From: Variovorax paradoxus
GTDB lineage: Bacteria; Pseudomonadota; Gammaproteobacteria; Burkholderiales; Burkholderiaceae_C
DNA: 64,000 nucleotides
Direction of reading: 5' to 3'
Assembly (NCBI RefSeq): GCF_018614955.1
Contig: NZ_JAGGNV010000066.1
Location: forward strand, 62,001 to 126,000
The notes beneath the pieces were generated by a model. That model had not been told where the DNA came from, did not search any database, and was given only the letters and a program-made list of their open reading frames with translations. Positions 35,161-43,274 of this stretch are shown here, piece after piece. The position numbers and the translations under genes are program-made. Numbering within the stretch: position 1 is the stretch's first letter; each line of letters opens with the position of its first letter.

Positions 35161-35951
35161 ACGGTGTGCGCCACTTCCTGCTGGCGCTGCAGTTCTTCAC
35201 GCGCGTGCCCGTGACCGGAAGGCTGGCCGGATGGGTGGGCTTCAGCCCGGCGATGCTGCGCGCCAGCGCCGCGCATTTTCCGGGCGTGGGCTGGCTGGTC
35301 GGCGCGGTGGGCGCCGGCGTGTTCCTGCTGGCGCAGGCGGGGCTGCCCGGCGTGGCAGGCGCTGCCGTTGCGGCGCTGCTGTCCACGGCTGCGACGGTAT
35401 GGATGACCGGCGCCTTTCACGAGGACGGCCTGGCCGACGTGGCCGACGGCCTCGGCGGCGCGTCCGATCGCGCGCGGGCGCTGGAGATCATGAAGGACTC
35501 GCGCATCGGCGCCTTCGGCGCGATCGCACTCGTGCTGGCGCTGGGTCTGAAGATCGCGCTGCTCACGGCTTTGGCGGGGCAGGGGGCCATGAGCGCTGCC
35601 ACCGCGCTGCTCGGCGCGCATGTGCTGTCGCGGCTGGCGCCGCTGTTCTTGATTCGCTGGCTGCCCTATGTCGGCGACGAGGGCGTGAGCAAGGCCAAGC
35701 CGCTGGCCGACGCGATCGGTGGCGGGGCCTTGCTGGTGGGCGTGCTGTACGCGTTGCCGGCCATGGCCCTGCTGCTGCTCGTACACCCGCCGCTGCAGGG
35801 CGTTGCAAGCCTGCTCGCGTGCCTGCTCGGCGCGCTGTACATGGCGGCGCTGCTGCGGCGCCGGCTGCAGGGCTTCACCGGCGATGGGCTCGGCGCGACG
35901 CAGCAGGTCTGCGAGCTCGCGATCTACCTGGCACTCGCCTGGCAGGCATGA
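35157..35951 (+). CDS. cobS: Adenosylcobinamide-GDP ribazoletransferase CobS
   Basis: A 264-residue inner-membrane protein joining adenosylcobinamide-GDP with alpha-ribazole (phosphate) to form adenosylcobalamin (phosphate). The N-terminal ALQFFTRVPV, the acidic TGAFHEDGLADVADGLGGA near residues 82-100, and RALEIMKDSRIGAFGAIAL are family signatures; five to seven membrane helices are apparent. It overlaps cobT and cobC by four bases, so the cluster is translationally coupled. The GDP-corrinoid substrate is supplied by CobU from the first cluster. Confidence 0.95.
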   Translation: MNGVRHFLLALQFFTRVPVTGRLAGWVGFSPAMLRASAAHFPGVGWLVGAVGAGVFLLAQAGLPGVAGAAVAALLSTAATVWMTGAFHEDGLADVADGLGGASDRARALEIMKDSRIGAFGAIALVLALGLKIALLTALAGQGAMSAATALLGAHVLSRLAPLFLIRWLPYVGDEGVSKAKPLADAIGGGALLVGVLYALPAMALLLLVHPPLQGVASLLACLLGALYMAALLRRRLQGFTGDGLGATQQVCELAIYLALAWQA

Positions 35952-36502
35952 AGCTCGGGCTCGTGCGCCATGCCGAGACCGACGCCGCGGCCGGCCTGTG
36001 CTACGGCCGCACCGACGTGTCGGTGCCACCCGAAGCGATGCGCACGCTGGCCGAACGCATTGCGCCGCAGCTCGCCGAAGGCATCGAAGAAATCGTCTGC
36101 TCTCCCTTGCAGCGCTGCGCCGGCTTGGCTCAGGCGATTGCCGCGCTTCGGCCCGACCTCGCGCTTCGCACCGATGCACGCATCGCCGAGATGGACTTCG
36201 GTTCGTGGGAAGGCCGCAGCTGGTCGAGCATCGAGCGCTCCGAGTTCGATGCCTGGACCCGCAGCTTCGCCGACGCGCGCGCCGGCGGCAGCGGCGAAAG
36301 CACGCGCGCGTTCATGCAGCGTGTCGGCGAAGCCTTCGACGCCTGGCGCGGCGCCGGCCGCGATGCGCTGTGGATCACGCATGCCGGCGTGATCCGCGCC
36401 GTCTGGCTGCTGCGAGAAGGCGTGCGCTGCGCCGAGCGCGCCGACCAGTGGCCCGCGCAGAGCATCGCCTTCGGCGAATACCTGAGCGTCGAGCTGCCCT
36501 GA
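35948..36502 (+). CDS. cobC: Alpha-ribazole phosphatase (histidine phosphatase family)
   Basis: A 184-residue histidine phosphatase. The catalytic motif is LVRHAET at residues 5-11, with the acid in MDFGSWEGRSW and the second His in WITHAGVIRAVW near residue 140. In this operon it most likely removes the phosphate from alpha-ribazole 5'-phosphate or from cobalamin 5'-phosphate. The last gene of the cluster, it ends exactly where the convergent nth stop begins. Confidence 0.92.
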   Translation: MKLGLVRHAETDAAAGLCYGRTDVSVPPEAMRTLAERIAPQLAEGIEEIVCSPLQRCAGLAQAIAALRPDLALRTDARIAEMDFGSWEGRSWSSIERSEFDAWTRSFADARAGGSGESTRAFMQRVGEAFDAWRGAGRDALWITHAGVIRAVWLLREGVRCAERADQWPAQSIAFGEYLSVELP

Positions 36503-37141
36503 TCAGGGCGCCGGGGTCTTTGGCTTGTAATCGCAGTACGGCGCCACGGCGCACTTCCAGCACATCGGCTTGCGCGCCACGCAGACATAGCGCCCGTGCA
36601 GGATCAGCCAGTGATGCGCATGCAGCCGGAACTCGGGCGGCACCCGCTTCATGAGCTTCTGTTCGACCTCGAGCGGCGTCTTCCCCGGTGCCAGCCCGGT
36701 GCGGTTGCCGACGCGAAATATGTGCGTGTCCACCGCCATCGTCGGCTCGCCGAAGGCCACGTTGAGCACGACATTGGCGGTCTTGCGGCCCACGCCCGGC
36801 AGCGCCTCCAGCTCGGCACGCGTGCGCGGTACCTCTCCGCCGTGCTTGTCGACCAGCATGCGGCAGGCCTCCACCAGGTGCTTGGCCTTGCTGCGGTAGA
36901 GGCCGATGGTCTTGATATAGCCCTCCAGCCCTTCGATGCCGAGGTCGAGGATCGCCTGCGGCGTGTTCGCGACCGGGAACAGCTTGCGCGTCGCCTTGTT
37001 CACGCCGACGTCGGTGGCTTGCGCCGACAGCAGCACGGCAGCCAGCAGCTCGAAGGGGGTCGTGTATTCGAGTTCGGTTTCGGGCTCGGGGTTGGCTGCC
37101 TGCAGGGTGGCGAAGAAGGGCTCGATCTCTTTTTTTTTCAT
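36503..37141 (-). CDS. nth: Endonuclease III
   Basis: A 212-residue bifunctional DNA glycosylase/AP lyase for oxidised pyrimidines. The helix-hairpin-helix LPGVGRKTANVVLNVAFG contains the catalytic Lys, and the catalytic Asp is in AVDTHIFRVGNR. The C-terminal [4Fe-4S] cluster has the exact C-6-C-2-C-5-C spacing (CVARKPMCWKCAVAPYC). ATG 37141 is chosen because it gives the family N-terminus MKKKEIEPFF; an open frame extends 14 codons upstream. The gene abuts cobC tail to tail. Confidence 0.97.
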   Translation of the reverse strand: MKKKEIEPFFATLQAANPEPETELEYTTPFELLAAVLLSAQATDVGVNKATRKLFPVANTPQAILDLGIEGLEGYIKTIGLYRSKAKHLVEACRMLVDKHGGEVPRTRAELEALPGVGRKTANVVLNVAFGEPTMAVDTHIFRVGNRTGLAPGKTPLEVEQKLMKRVPPEFRLHAHHWLILHGRYVCVARKPMCWKCAVAPYCDYKPKTPAP

Positions 37142-37216
37142 CGTGGCGGGCAGTGTAGGCCGGGGCCGGTGAACTTGCGACAATGGCGGGCGTCACCTCA
37201 TCCGCAGAAGGTTCTC

Positions 37217-38404
37217 ATGCAATTCGCCACCCGCCTCGACAACGTCGAAACCTCCGCCATCCGCGAACTCTTCAAGCTCCTGGGCAAGCCCGGCATCATC
37301 AGCTTCGCGGGCGGCTTTCCCGACAGCGCGATGTTCGACGTCGAAGGCTTGAAGGAAGCGAGCGCCAGGGCGCTGGCCGAGGAGCCGGGCGGTGCGCTGC
37401 AGTATGGCGCGACCGAAGGCTACGAGCCGCTGCGCACGCAGTTGAGTGCCTTCATGAAGGGCAAGGGTGTCGAGGTCGATCCCAGCGGCCTGATCGTGAC
37501 CACCGGCAGCCAGCAGGCGCTGGACCTGCTGGGCAAGACCCTGATCTCGCCCGGCGACAAGGTGATCGTCGAAGGCCCGACCTTCCTCGCCACCATCCAG
37601 TGCTTCCGCCTCTACGGCGCGCAGCTGATCAGCGCCCCCATCGATGCCGACGGCGTCGACGTCGACAAGCTCGAGCAACTGATCGCCGAGCACAAGCCGA
37701 AGTTCGTCTACCTGATCCCGACCTTCGGCAACCCGAGTGGCGCGATGCTGAGCCTGGCGCGGCGCAAGAAGGTGCTGGAGCTGGCGGTGAAGTACCAGAC
37801 GCTGATGGTGGAGGACGACCCCTACGGCGACCTGTACTTTGGCAAGGCGCCGCCGCCCTCGATCATGTCGCTCACCCGCGAAGTGCCGGGCAGCCGCGAG
37901 TTGGTGGCGCACTGCGGCAGCCTCAGCAAGGTGCTGAGCCCGGGCCTGCGCATCGGCTGGATGATCGCGCCGGCCGAGCTGCTCGCGAAGGCCACCATGT
38001 GCAAGCAGTTCAGCGATGCGCACACCAGCACCTTCGCGCAGGCGACGGCCGCGCAGTACCTGAAGAGCGGCCGCATGCCGGACACGCTGGCCCACGTGCG
38101 CAAGGTCTACGGCGAGCGCGCCCAGGCCATGGGCGCGGCACTGAAACGAGAGCTCGGCGACGCGATCGCCTTCGAGCAGCCGGGCGGCGGCCTGTTCTTC
38201 TGGGCCCGGCTCACGGGCGCCAACGGCAAGCTGGCCGATGCCAACGTGCTGGCCCAGCGCGCGATCGAGAAGCTGGTGGCCTTCGTGCCGGGCGCGCCTT
38301 TCTTTGCCGAGAAGCCCGATGTGGCGACGCTGCGCCTGAGCTTCGCGACTGCCAACGTCGAGAAGATCGAAGAAGGCATCGCGCGGCTCGGCGCCGCGCT
38401 CTGA
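37217..38404 (+). CDS. PLP-dependent aminotransferase (class I/II, 2-aminoadipate type)
   Basis: A 395-residue aminotransferase. The N-terminal ISFAGGFPDSAMFD and LQYGATEGYEPLR segments, the YLIPTFGNPSGAMLS substrate region, and the PLP Lys in CGSLSKVLSPGLRIGWM near residue 237 place it with the LysN/ARO8-like and MocR-related branch, which often acts on 2-aminoadipate, aromatic or branched amino acids. Exact substrate is unresolved. The ATG at 37217 follows the GAAGG ribosome site. It is divergent from nth, with 75 bases between starts. Confidence 0.92.
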   Translation: MQFATRLDNVETSAIRELFKLLGKPGIISFAGGFPDSAMFDVEGLKEASARALAEEPGGALQYGATEGYEPLRTQLSAFMKGKGVEVDPSGLIVTTGSQQALDLLGKTLISPGDKVIVEGPTFLATIQCFRLYGAQLISAPIDADGVDVDKLEQLIAEHKPKFVYLIPTFGNPSGAMLSLARRKKVLELAVKYQTLMVEDDPYGDLYFGKAPPPSIMSLTREVPGSRELVAHCGSLSKVLSPGLRIGWMIAPAELLAKATMCKQFSDAHTSTFAQATAAQYLKSGRMPDTLAHVRKVYGERAQAMGAALKRELGDAIAFEQPGGGLFFWARLTGANGKLADANVLAQRAIEKLVAFVPGAPFFAEKPDVATLRLSFATANVEKIEEGIARLGAAL

Positions 38405-38407
38405 GCT

Positions 38408-39472
38408 TCAGCGCTGCGCGGCGGCGAGCTGAAGGCCGTAGCGCTGCCCAGCGTCCTCGAGCGAGGGCGCGATCGAAGGGTGCAGGCGCACGCCCTGGTC
38501 GAGCTGCTCGGCGCGCCGCTGCAGCCCGCGTTCTCCGGGCACGCGCACGGGCCTGGCTGCATCGACCGGCGCATTGCCGCGGCATTGCGCGGCCAGATGG
38601 TCCATCTGCCGCAGGAACTCCGCCTTGCCGCCGAAGGCCTGGAGATCGTGCAGCGTGAGGTGCACGGTGGCGCCCCAGCCCTCGCGCGCGTCGGCACGGC
38701 CATGGCCTGCGAGTCCTGCCGTCAGCGCCTCCACCAGCAGCGACAGGCCGTAGCCCTTGTGGCCATGGCTCAGGCCGCCGACCGGCAGCAGCGTGCCGGG
38801 CGGCTGGGCGAACAGCACCCCGGGATCCCTGCTCGGGCGGCCCTGCGCATCGATCAGCCATTCCTCGTCGAACAGCTCGCTGGCCTTGTGCTTGCGGTTG
38901 CTCATGCCGTTGGTGGTGATGGATGCCGAGATGTCGACCATCACGCCGCCCTCCGAAAGCGGAAAGCCCAGCGCCAGCGGATTGGGCGTGAACACCGCCT
39001 GCGTGCCGCCGAAGGGCGCGACGCTGGCCGCGTTCGGGTCGGAGCAGGCGAGCACCAGCAGCATGTCTTCCTCGAGCGCGCGCAGCAGGTAGACCGCCAG
39101 GCAGGCGATGTGGTGGCTGCGGCGGATCACGAGCGAAGCGGTGCCCAGCGCGCGGGCGCGCGGCAACAGCAGATCGAGGCCCTGGTGCACCAGCCAGGGG
39201 CCGGGCAGGCGGCGGCCGTCCCACAGCACCGCAGCCGGACGGTCGGAAACGACGACCGGTGCGCCCTCGCGCGTCATCGTGCCGGCCTCGAGTTCTTTCA
39301 CATAGCCGGCCAGGAGCGCGAGGCCGTGCGTGTCGTGGCCCAGCAGGTCGCCTTGCACCAGCGTATCGGCCACGGTCTGCGCCATGGCTTCGGCCAGGCC
39401 GGCATGCTGCAGCAGTTGCGTGGCGAATCGGGTGAGGGCGGCGGCGGCGTAGCGGATGGATGTGTCGTTCAT
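38408..39472 (-). CDS. Malate/L-lactate dehydrogenase family oxidoreductase
   Basis: A 354-residue NAD(P)-dependent 2-hydroxyacid dehydrogenase of the MDH2/LDH2 (YlbC/ComC/AllD) fold. Signatures are GDLLGHDTHGLALLAGYV with the catalytic His, RRSHHIACLAVYLLRA, TPNPLALGFPLSEG, DISASITTNG and LPVGGLSHGHKGYGLSLLVE. Possible substrates are malate, L-lactate, sulfolactate or ureidoglycolate. It is the last gene of a cluster transcribed after tctC, tctB and tctA, suggesting that it oxidises the acid imported by that transporter. Confidence 0.9.
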   Translation of the reverse strand: MNDTSIRYAAAALTRFATQLLQHAGLAEAMAQTVADTLVQGDLLGHDTHGLALLAGYVKELEAGTMTREGAPVVVSDRPAAVLWDGRRLPGPWLVHQGLDLLLPRARALGTASLVIRRSHHIACLAVYLLRALEEDMLLVLACSDPNAASVAPFGGTQAVFTPNPLALGFPLSEGGVMVDISASITTNGMSNRKHKASELFDEEWLIDAQGRPSRDPGVLFAQPPGTLLPVGGLSHGHKGYGLSLLVEALTAGLAGHGRADAREGWGATVHLTLHDLQAFGGKAEFLRQMDHLAAQCRGNAPVDAARPVRVPGERGLQRRAEQLDQGVRLHPSIAPSLEDAGQRYGLQLAAAQR

Positions 39473-39477
39473 GGGTT

Positions 39478-40980
39478 TCAGGTGGCTGCAGCGGGTTGCA
39501 TCCGTCGCCGCTGGCGCCGCCAGGCCATGGTGCCCGAGCCGACCCACACGAAGAGCGTGAAGATCGCCAGGCCGGCGGCGATCGGCCGCTCGACGAAGGG
39601 CAGCCAGCTGCCGTCGGACTTGATCATCGAGGTGATGAAATTCTCTTCGAGCATCTTGCCGAGCAGCATGCCGAGGATGGCCGGCGCGACGGGGAAGCCG
39701 TTTTCTTCGAGCAGCCAGGCCGCGACGCCGAAGCCCAGCAGGATCCAGAGGTCGAAGAGCGCGTTGTTGATGGCGAAGGAACCTACCAGGCAGAACACCA
39801 GGATGATCGGCATCAGCACGTTGCGCGGCAGGCGCAGGATGCGCGCCGAGGCCTTGATGCAGGCCCAGCCCAGCGGCAGCATCAGCAGATTGGCGAGGAT
39901 GAAGACGATGAACACCGCATAGACGCTCTGCGGGTTGTTCATGAAGATCATCGGCCCCGGGTTCATATTCTTCATGTAGAGCACGCCGATCACGATGGCG
40001 GTGATCGAGTCGCCGGGGATGCCGAACACCAGCGCCGGCACCCAGGCCCCGGCGAGCGCGCTGTTGTTGGCGGCACCGGCCTCGACCAGGCCTTCGGGGT
40101 GGCCGGTGCCGAATTTCTCCGGTTCCTTCGAGAGCTTCTTGCTCATCGCGAAGGACATCCAGGCCGCGATGTCGGCGCCGGCGCCGGGCAGGATGCCCAC
40201 CGCCGTGCCCAGCACGCTGCCGCGCAGGGTCTGCTTGGCGTACTTCCTCATCAGGCCGCCCATGCCGGCGAAGACCGAGCCGATTTGCTTGGTGAAGCTG
40301 CCGATGTGGTCCGTGGTCACCGTGAAGCGCAGGATCTCCGAGATGGCAAACATGCCGATCATGGCCGGGATCAGGCTCAGGCCGCCCAGCAGATCCGCGT
40401 TGCCGAAAGTGAAGCGCGGATGGCCCGCCGGGTTCTCCAGGCCCACGCAGCCCATCAACAGGCCGAGGAACAGCGTGATGAGTCCCTTGAGCGGCGTCTC
40501 GCTGGTGATGAACACCGCGCAGGTCAGGCCCAGCACGACGAGCCAGAAGTATTCGAAGGAGCTGAACTTGATCGCGACCTCGGCCAGCGCCGGCGCGGCG
40601 ACGATCAGCACCGCGGTGCCGAACAAGCCGCCGATGCACGAGAACACCAGGCCGATGCCGAGGGCCGTCTCGCCGTGGCCCTTGCGCGTCATCGCGTAGG
40701 ACTCGTCGGTGTAGGCGGCCGAGGCCGGCGTGCCCGGGATGCGCAGCAGCGCGCCGGGAATGTCGCCCGCGAAGATCGCCATCGCGGTCGCGGTGACGAT
40801 CGCAGCGATGGCGGGCACCGGCGGCAGGAAGAAGGTGATGGGCACCAGCAGCGCGGTGGCCATGGTGGCGGTGAGCCCCGGCACCGCGCCGACGAACATG
40901 CCGAACAGGCCCGACAGCAGCATCACGACCAGCACGGTCGGCGTCGCGACCATCTGCATGGCGAGCCAGACGGATTCCAT
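39478..40980 (-). CDS. tctA: Tripartite tricarboxylate transporter permease TctA
   Basis: A 500-residue large membrane subunit of a TTT transporter with about 11-12 helices. Hallmark segments are FVGAVPGLTATMATALLVPI near the N-terminus, and GTAVGILPGAGADIAAWMSF, EAGAANNSALAGAWVPALVFGIPGD in two pieces, and MMLGKMLEENF-like regions further on. ATG 40980 (MESVWLAMQMV) is preceded on the minus strand by AAGGAGCACCTG, which decides it over an upstream frame. It is coupled with tctB and tctC. Confidence 0.95.
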   Translation of the reverse strand: MESVWLAMQMVATPTVLVVMLLSGLFGMFVGAVPGLTATMATALLVPITFFLPPVPAIAAIVTATAMAIFAGDIPGALLRIPGTPASAAYTDESYAMTRKGHGETALGIGLVFSCIGGLFGTAVLIVAAPALAEVAIKFSSFEYFWLVVLGLTCAVFITSETPLKGLITLFLGLLMGCVGLENPAGHPRFTFGNADLLGGLSLIPAMIGMFAISEILRFTVTTDHIGSFTKQIGSVFAGMGGLMRKYAKQTLRGSVLGTAVGILPGAGADIAAWMSFAMSKKLSKEPEKFGTGHPEGLVEAGAANNSALAGAWVPALVFGIPGDSITAIVIGVLYMKNMNPGPMIFMNNPQSVYAVFIVFILANLLMLPLGWACIKASARILRLPRNVLMPIILVFCLVGSFAINNALFDLWILLGFGVAAWLLEENGFPVAPAILGMLLGKMLEENFITSMIKSDGSWLPFVERPIAAGLAIFTLFVWVGSGTMAWRRQRRRMQPAAAT

Positions 40981-40990
40981 CAGGTGCTCC

Positions 40991-41458
40991 TTACCAGGCC
41001 CAGCGTTGAAGAACACCCCAGGGCAGTGGCACCTTGAGCAGCTTGTAGAAACAGGCGTGGATCACCAGCGTCGCGACGATGGCCACGAGCACCGCGGTGC
41101 GCGGCCGGACGCCGCACGCCCACTGCAGCGCGAATAGCACCAGCACGCTGCACAGCACGAAGCCCAGTTTCTCCGACAGCAGGATGTAGAACACCGCGCC
41201 GGCGATGATGAGCACGAAGGCCGCCAGATGGCGCGGGGAACGCATGCCCTCGCCGAGCTGCAGCAATGGCTGGCGGGCACGCAGGCCTTGCCACACCAGC
41301 ACCGCGGACGACAGTGCGAGGCCGCAGGCGACGAGCCCCGGGAACACGGCCGGGCCGTAGTTCTGGCCGGAAGCGGGCGGAAAACCCTGGATGTGCCAGA
41401 GCACGGCCAGGGCCAGCGCCAGCAGCACGCCGCCGATCAGGCTGTCATGAATGCGCAT
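40991..41458 (-). CDS. tctB: Tripartite tricarboxylate transporter small permease TctB
   Basis: A 155-residue small membrane subunit with four hydrophobic helices (about residues 8-24, 38-58, 80-97 and 100-140). It shows the typical FPPASGQNYGPAVFPGLVA loop after the first helix. It lies between tctC (7 bases upstream) and tctA (10 bases downstream), the standard order. The family is weakly conserved; position and topology make the call. Confidence 0.9.
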   Translation of the reverse strand: MRIHDSLIGGVLLALALAVLWHIQGFPPASGQNYGPAVFPGLVACGLALSSAVLVWQGLRARQPLLQLGEGMRSPRHLAAFVLIIAGAVFYILLSEKLGFVLCSVLVLFALQWACGVRPRTAVLVAIVATLVIHACFYKLLKVPLPWGVLQRWAW

Positions 41459-41465
41459 CGGGCAC

Positions 41466-42437
41466 TTATTTGGCGATGCCCACTGCCTTCATCGCGACGG
41501 CGAAGCTGGCGTCCTTCTCGGCCATGAACTTGGCGAATTCGCCCCGGTCGGCGTAGAGCGCGCCGAAGCCGCGCGAGGCAAGGAAATCCTGGTAGCCCTT
41601 GCCGTCGAAGATTTTCTTGAGCGTGGCGGCCAGCTGATCGGTCATGTCCTTGGGCAGGCCCTTGGGCGCGGCGATGCCGCGCCAGGCGCCGGCATTCCAC
41701 ATCTTCCCCGAAGCGTCGGTGTAGAGCGGCACATTGGGGAAGATGCCGTCGGGCTTGGAAGCAAGCAGGACCAGCGGGCGCACCTTGCCGGCGTCGATCA
41801 GCGAGCGTGCCTCGGGCAGCGAACATGACACCACGTCGACGCCGCCGGCCATCAGGTCCTGCAGCCCGGGCGCAGCGCCCTGGCTGGGCACCCAGGCGAT
41901 CGCATTGCCGGGCAGCTTGTTGTCGACCAGCCATTGCGCGAGGCCCAGATGCCAGATGCCGCCCTGGCCGGTGCCGCTGGCCTTCAGCTTGCCGGGGGTG
42001 GCACGCGCGGCATCGAGCAGTTCCTTGGCGCTCTTGATCGGCGAATCGGCGCGCACGAAGACTGCGTTGGCATCGAAGTTCATCAGCGCGAGCGGCGTGT
42101 AGTCGGTGCCCGAGAGCTGCGTCAGGCCGGCGTGGCGCATCATGCCGATCTCGACCGTGAGGATGCCGATGGTGTAGCCGTCGGGCGCGGCCGAGGCGAT
42201 CGCCTGGTGGCCGACCACGCCGCTGCCGCCCGTGCGGTTGACCACGTTGATCGGCTGCTTGAGCTCCTTCTCGAGCTCGGCCGCGATGATGCGGGCCACG
42301 GCATCGGTGCCGCCGCCGGCGCCCCAGGGCACGATCAGCGTGATCGGGCGCTCGGGATAGGCTGCGTGGGCGAGCCCGGGAAAGACCACGGCGGCAACGG
42401 CTGCACCCATGGCAGCGAGGGACTGGCGGCGCTTCAT
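41466..42437 (-). CDS. tctC: Tripartite tricarboxylate transporter binding protein TctC (Bug family)
   Basis: A 323-residue periplasmic receptor. The signal peptide is about residues 1-25 (MKRRQSLAAMGAAVAAVVFP). Binding-loop motifs are TLIVPWGAGGGTDAVARIIA, NVVNRTGGSGVVGHQAIA and PSQGAAPGLQDLMAGGVDVV. The imported acid is unknown; the associated dehydrogenase suggests a hydroxy acid. The gene heads a tctC-tctB-tctA-dehydrogenase cluster with short gaps. Its 123-base gap to serB shows no other element. Confidence 0.94.
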   Translation of the reverse strand: MKRRQSLAAMGAAVAAVVFPGLAHAAYPERPITLIVPWGAGGGTDAVARIIAAELEKELKQPINVVNRTGGSGVVGHQAIASAAPDGYTIGILTVEIGMMRHAGLTQLSGTDYTPLALMNFDANAVFVRADSPIKSAKELLDAARATPGKLKASGTGQGGIWHLGLAQWLVDNKLPGNAIAWVPSQGAAPGLQDLMAGGVDVVSCSLPEARSLIDAGKVRPLVLLASKPDGIFPNVPLYTDASGKMWNAGAWRGIAAPKGLPKDMTDQLAATLKKIFDGKGYQDFLASRGFGALYADRGEFAKFMAEKDASFAVAMKAVGIAK

Positions 42438-42560
42438 CTCGTCTCCTTCGTTGTTGGAAGGTCATTCAAGCACCCAAGGCGCCAGCCGCGAAACTGAAGA
42501 TAACCCTAGGACATCGCAAGCCGCTTTTGCCGTAGGAGGAAACCGGTTTCCGGCAGCGCC

Positions 42561-43274
42561 TCAGCGCAGCACTTCCAGGAGCCGGTCGAGTCCGCCGTCG
42601 TCGATGGCCACCATCGCCTGTTCGCGCACCTTGGGCTTGGCGTGGTAGGCCACGGAAAGGCCGGCCTCGACCATCATCGGCAGGTCGTTGGCGCCGTCAC
42701 CGACGGCGATGGTTTCGCCCGGCGAGATGCCGAGCAGGGAGGCGACTTCGAGCAGCGTGCGGCGCTTCTCGGCGCCGTCGCAGATGTCGCCCCACGACTG
42801 CATCACCACGCGGCCGGTGAGCCGGCCGTCGGCCTCGTCGAGCAGGTTGGAGCGCGCGAAGTCGAGGCCCAGCCGGTCCTTCACGCGGTTGGCGAAGAAG
42901 GTGAAGCCGCCCGAGACCAGCAGCACCTTGAGGCCGGCCGCCTTGCAGGCGGCGACCAGTTCGGCCGCGCCGGGGTTGAGCTGCAGGCGCTGGTCGTAGA
43001 CCTGCTGCAGCGCATCGACCGGCACGCCCTGCAGCAAGGCCACGCGGCGACGCAGGCTTTCCTTGAAGTCCTTGATCTCGCCGCGCATCGTGGCTTCGGT
43101 GATGGCGGCGACCTCGGCCTTCTTGCCCACCGCATCGGCGATCTCGTCGATGCACTCGATGTTGATCAGCGTCGAGTCCATGTCGAAGGCGATCAGCTTG
43201 AAGTCGGCCAGCGCGAGCGGCGGCGTGATGCCGCGCACGATCAGGCCGGGGGAGATTTCTTTTCTCGCGCTCAT
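42561..43274 (-). CDS. serB: Phosphoserine phosphatase
   Basis: A 237-residue HAD-superfamily phosphatase catalysing the last step of serine synthesis. Motif I FDMDSTLINIECIDEIA, with the nucleophilic Asp, lies near residues 30-46. The substrate-specific RRRVALLQGV, motif II LLVSGGFTFFA and motif IV VGDGANDLPMM follow. It is the short form without the N-terminal ACT-like domains of E. coli SerB. The start at 43274 overlaps the mfd stop by four bases, so it is translated with mfd. Confidence 0.96.
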   Translation of the reverse strand: MSARKEISPGLIVRGITPPLALADFKLIAFDMDSTLINIECIDEIADAVGKKAEVAAITEATMRGEIKDFKESLRRRVALLQGVPVDALQQVYDQRLQLNPGAAELVAACKAAGLKVLLVSGGFTFFANRVKDRLGLDFARSNLLDEADGRLTGRVVMQSWGDICDGAEKRRTLLEVASLLGISPGETIAVGDGANDLPMMVEAGLSVAYHAKPKVREQAMVAIDDGGLDRLLEVLR

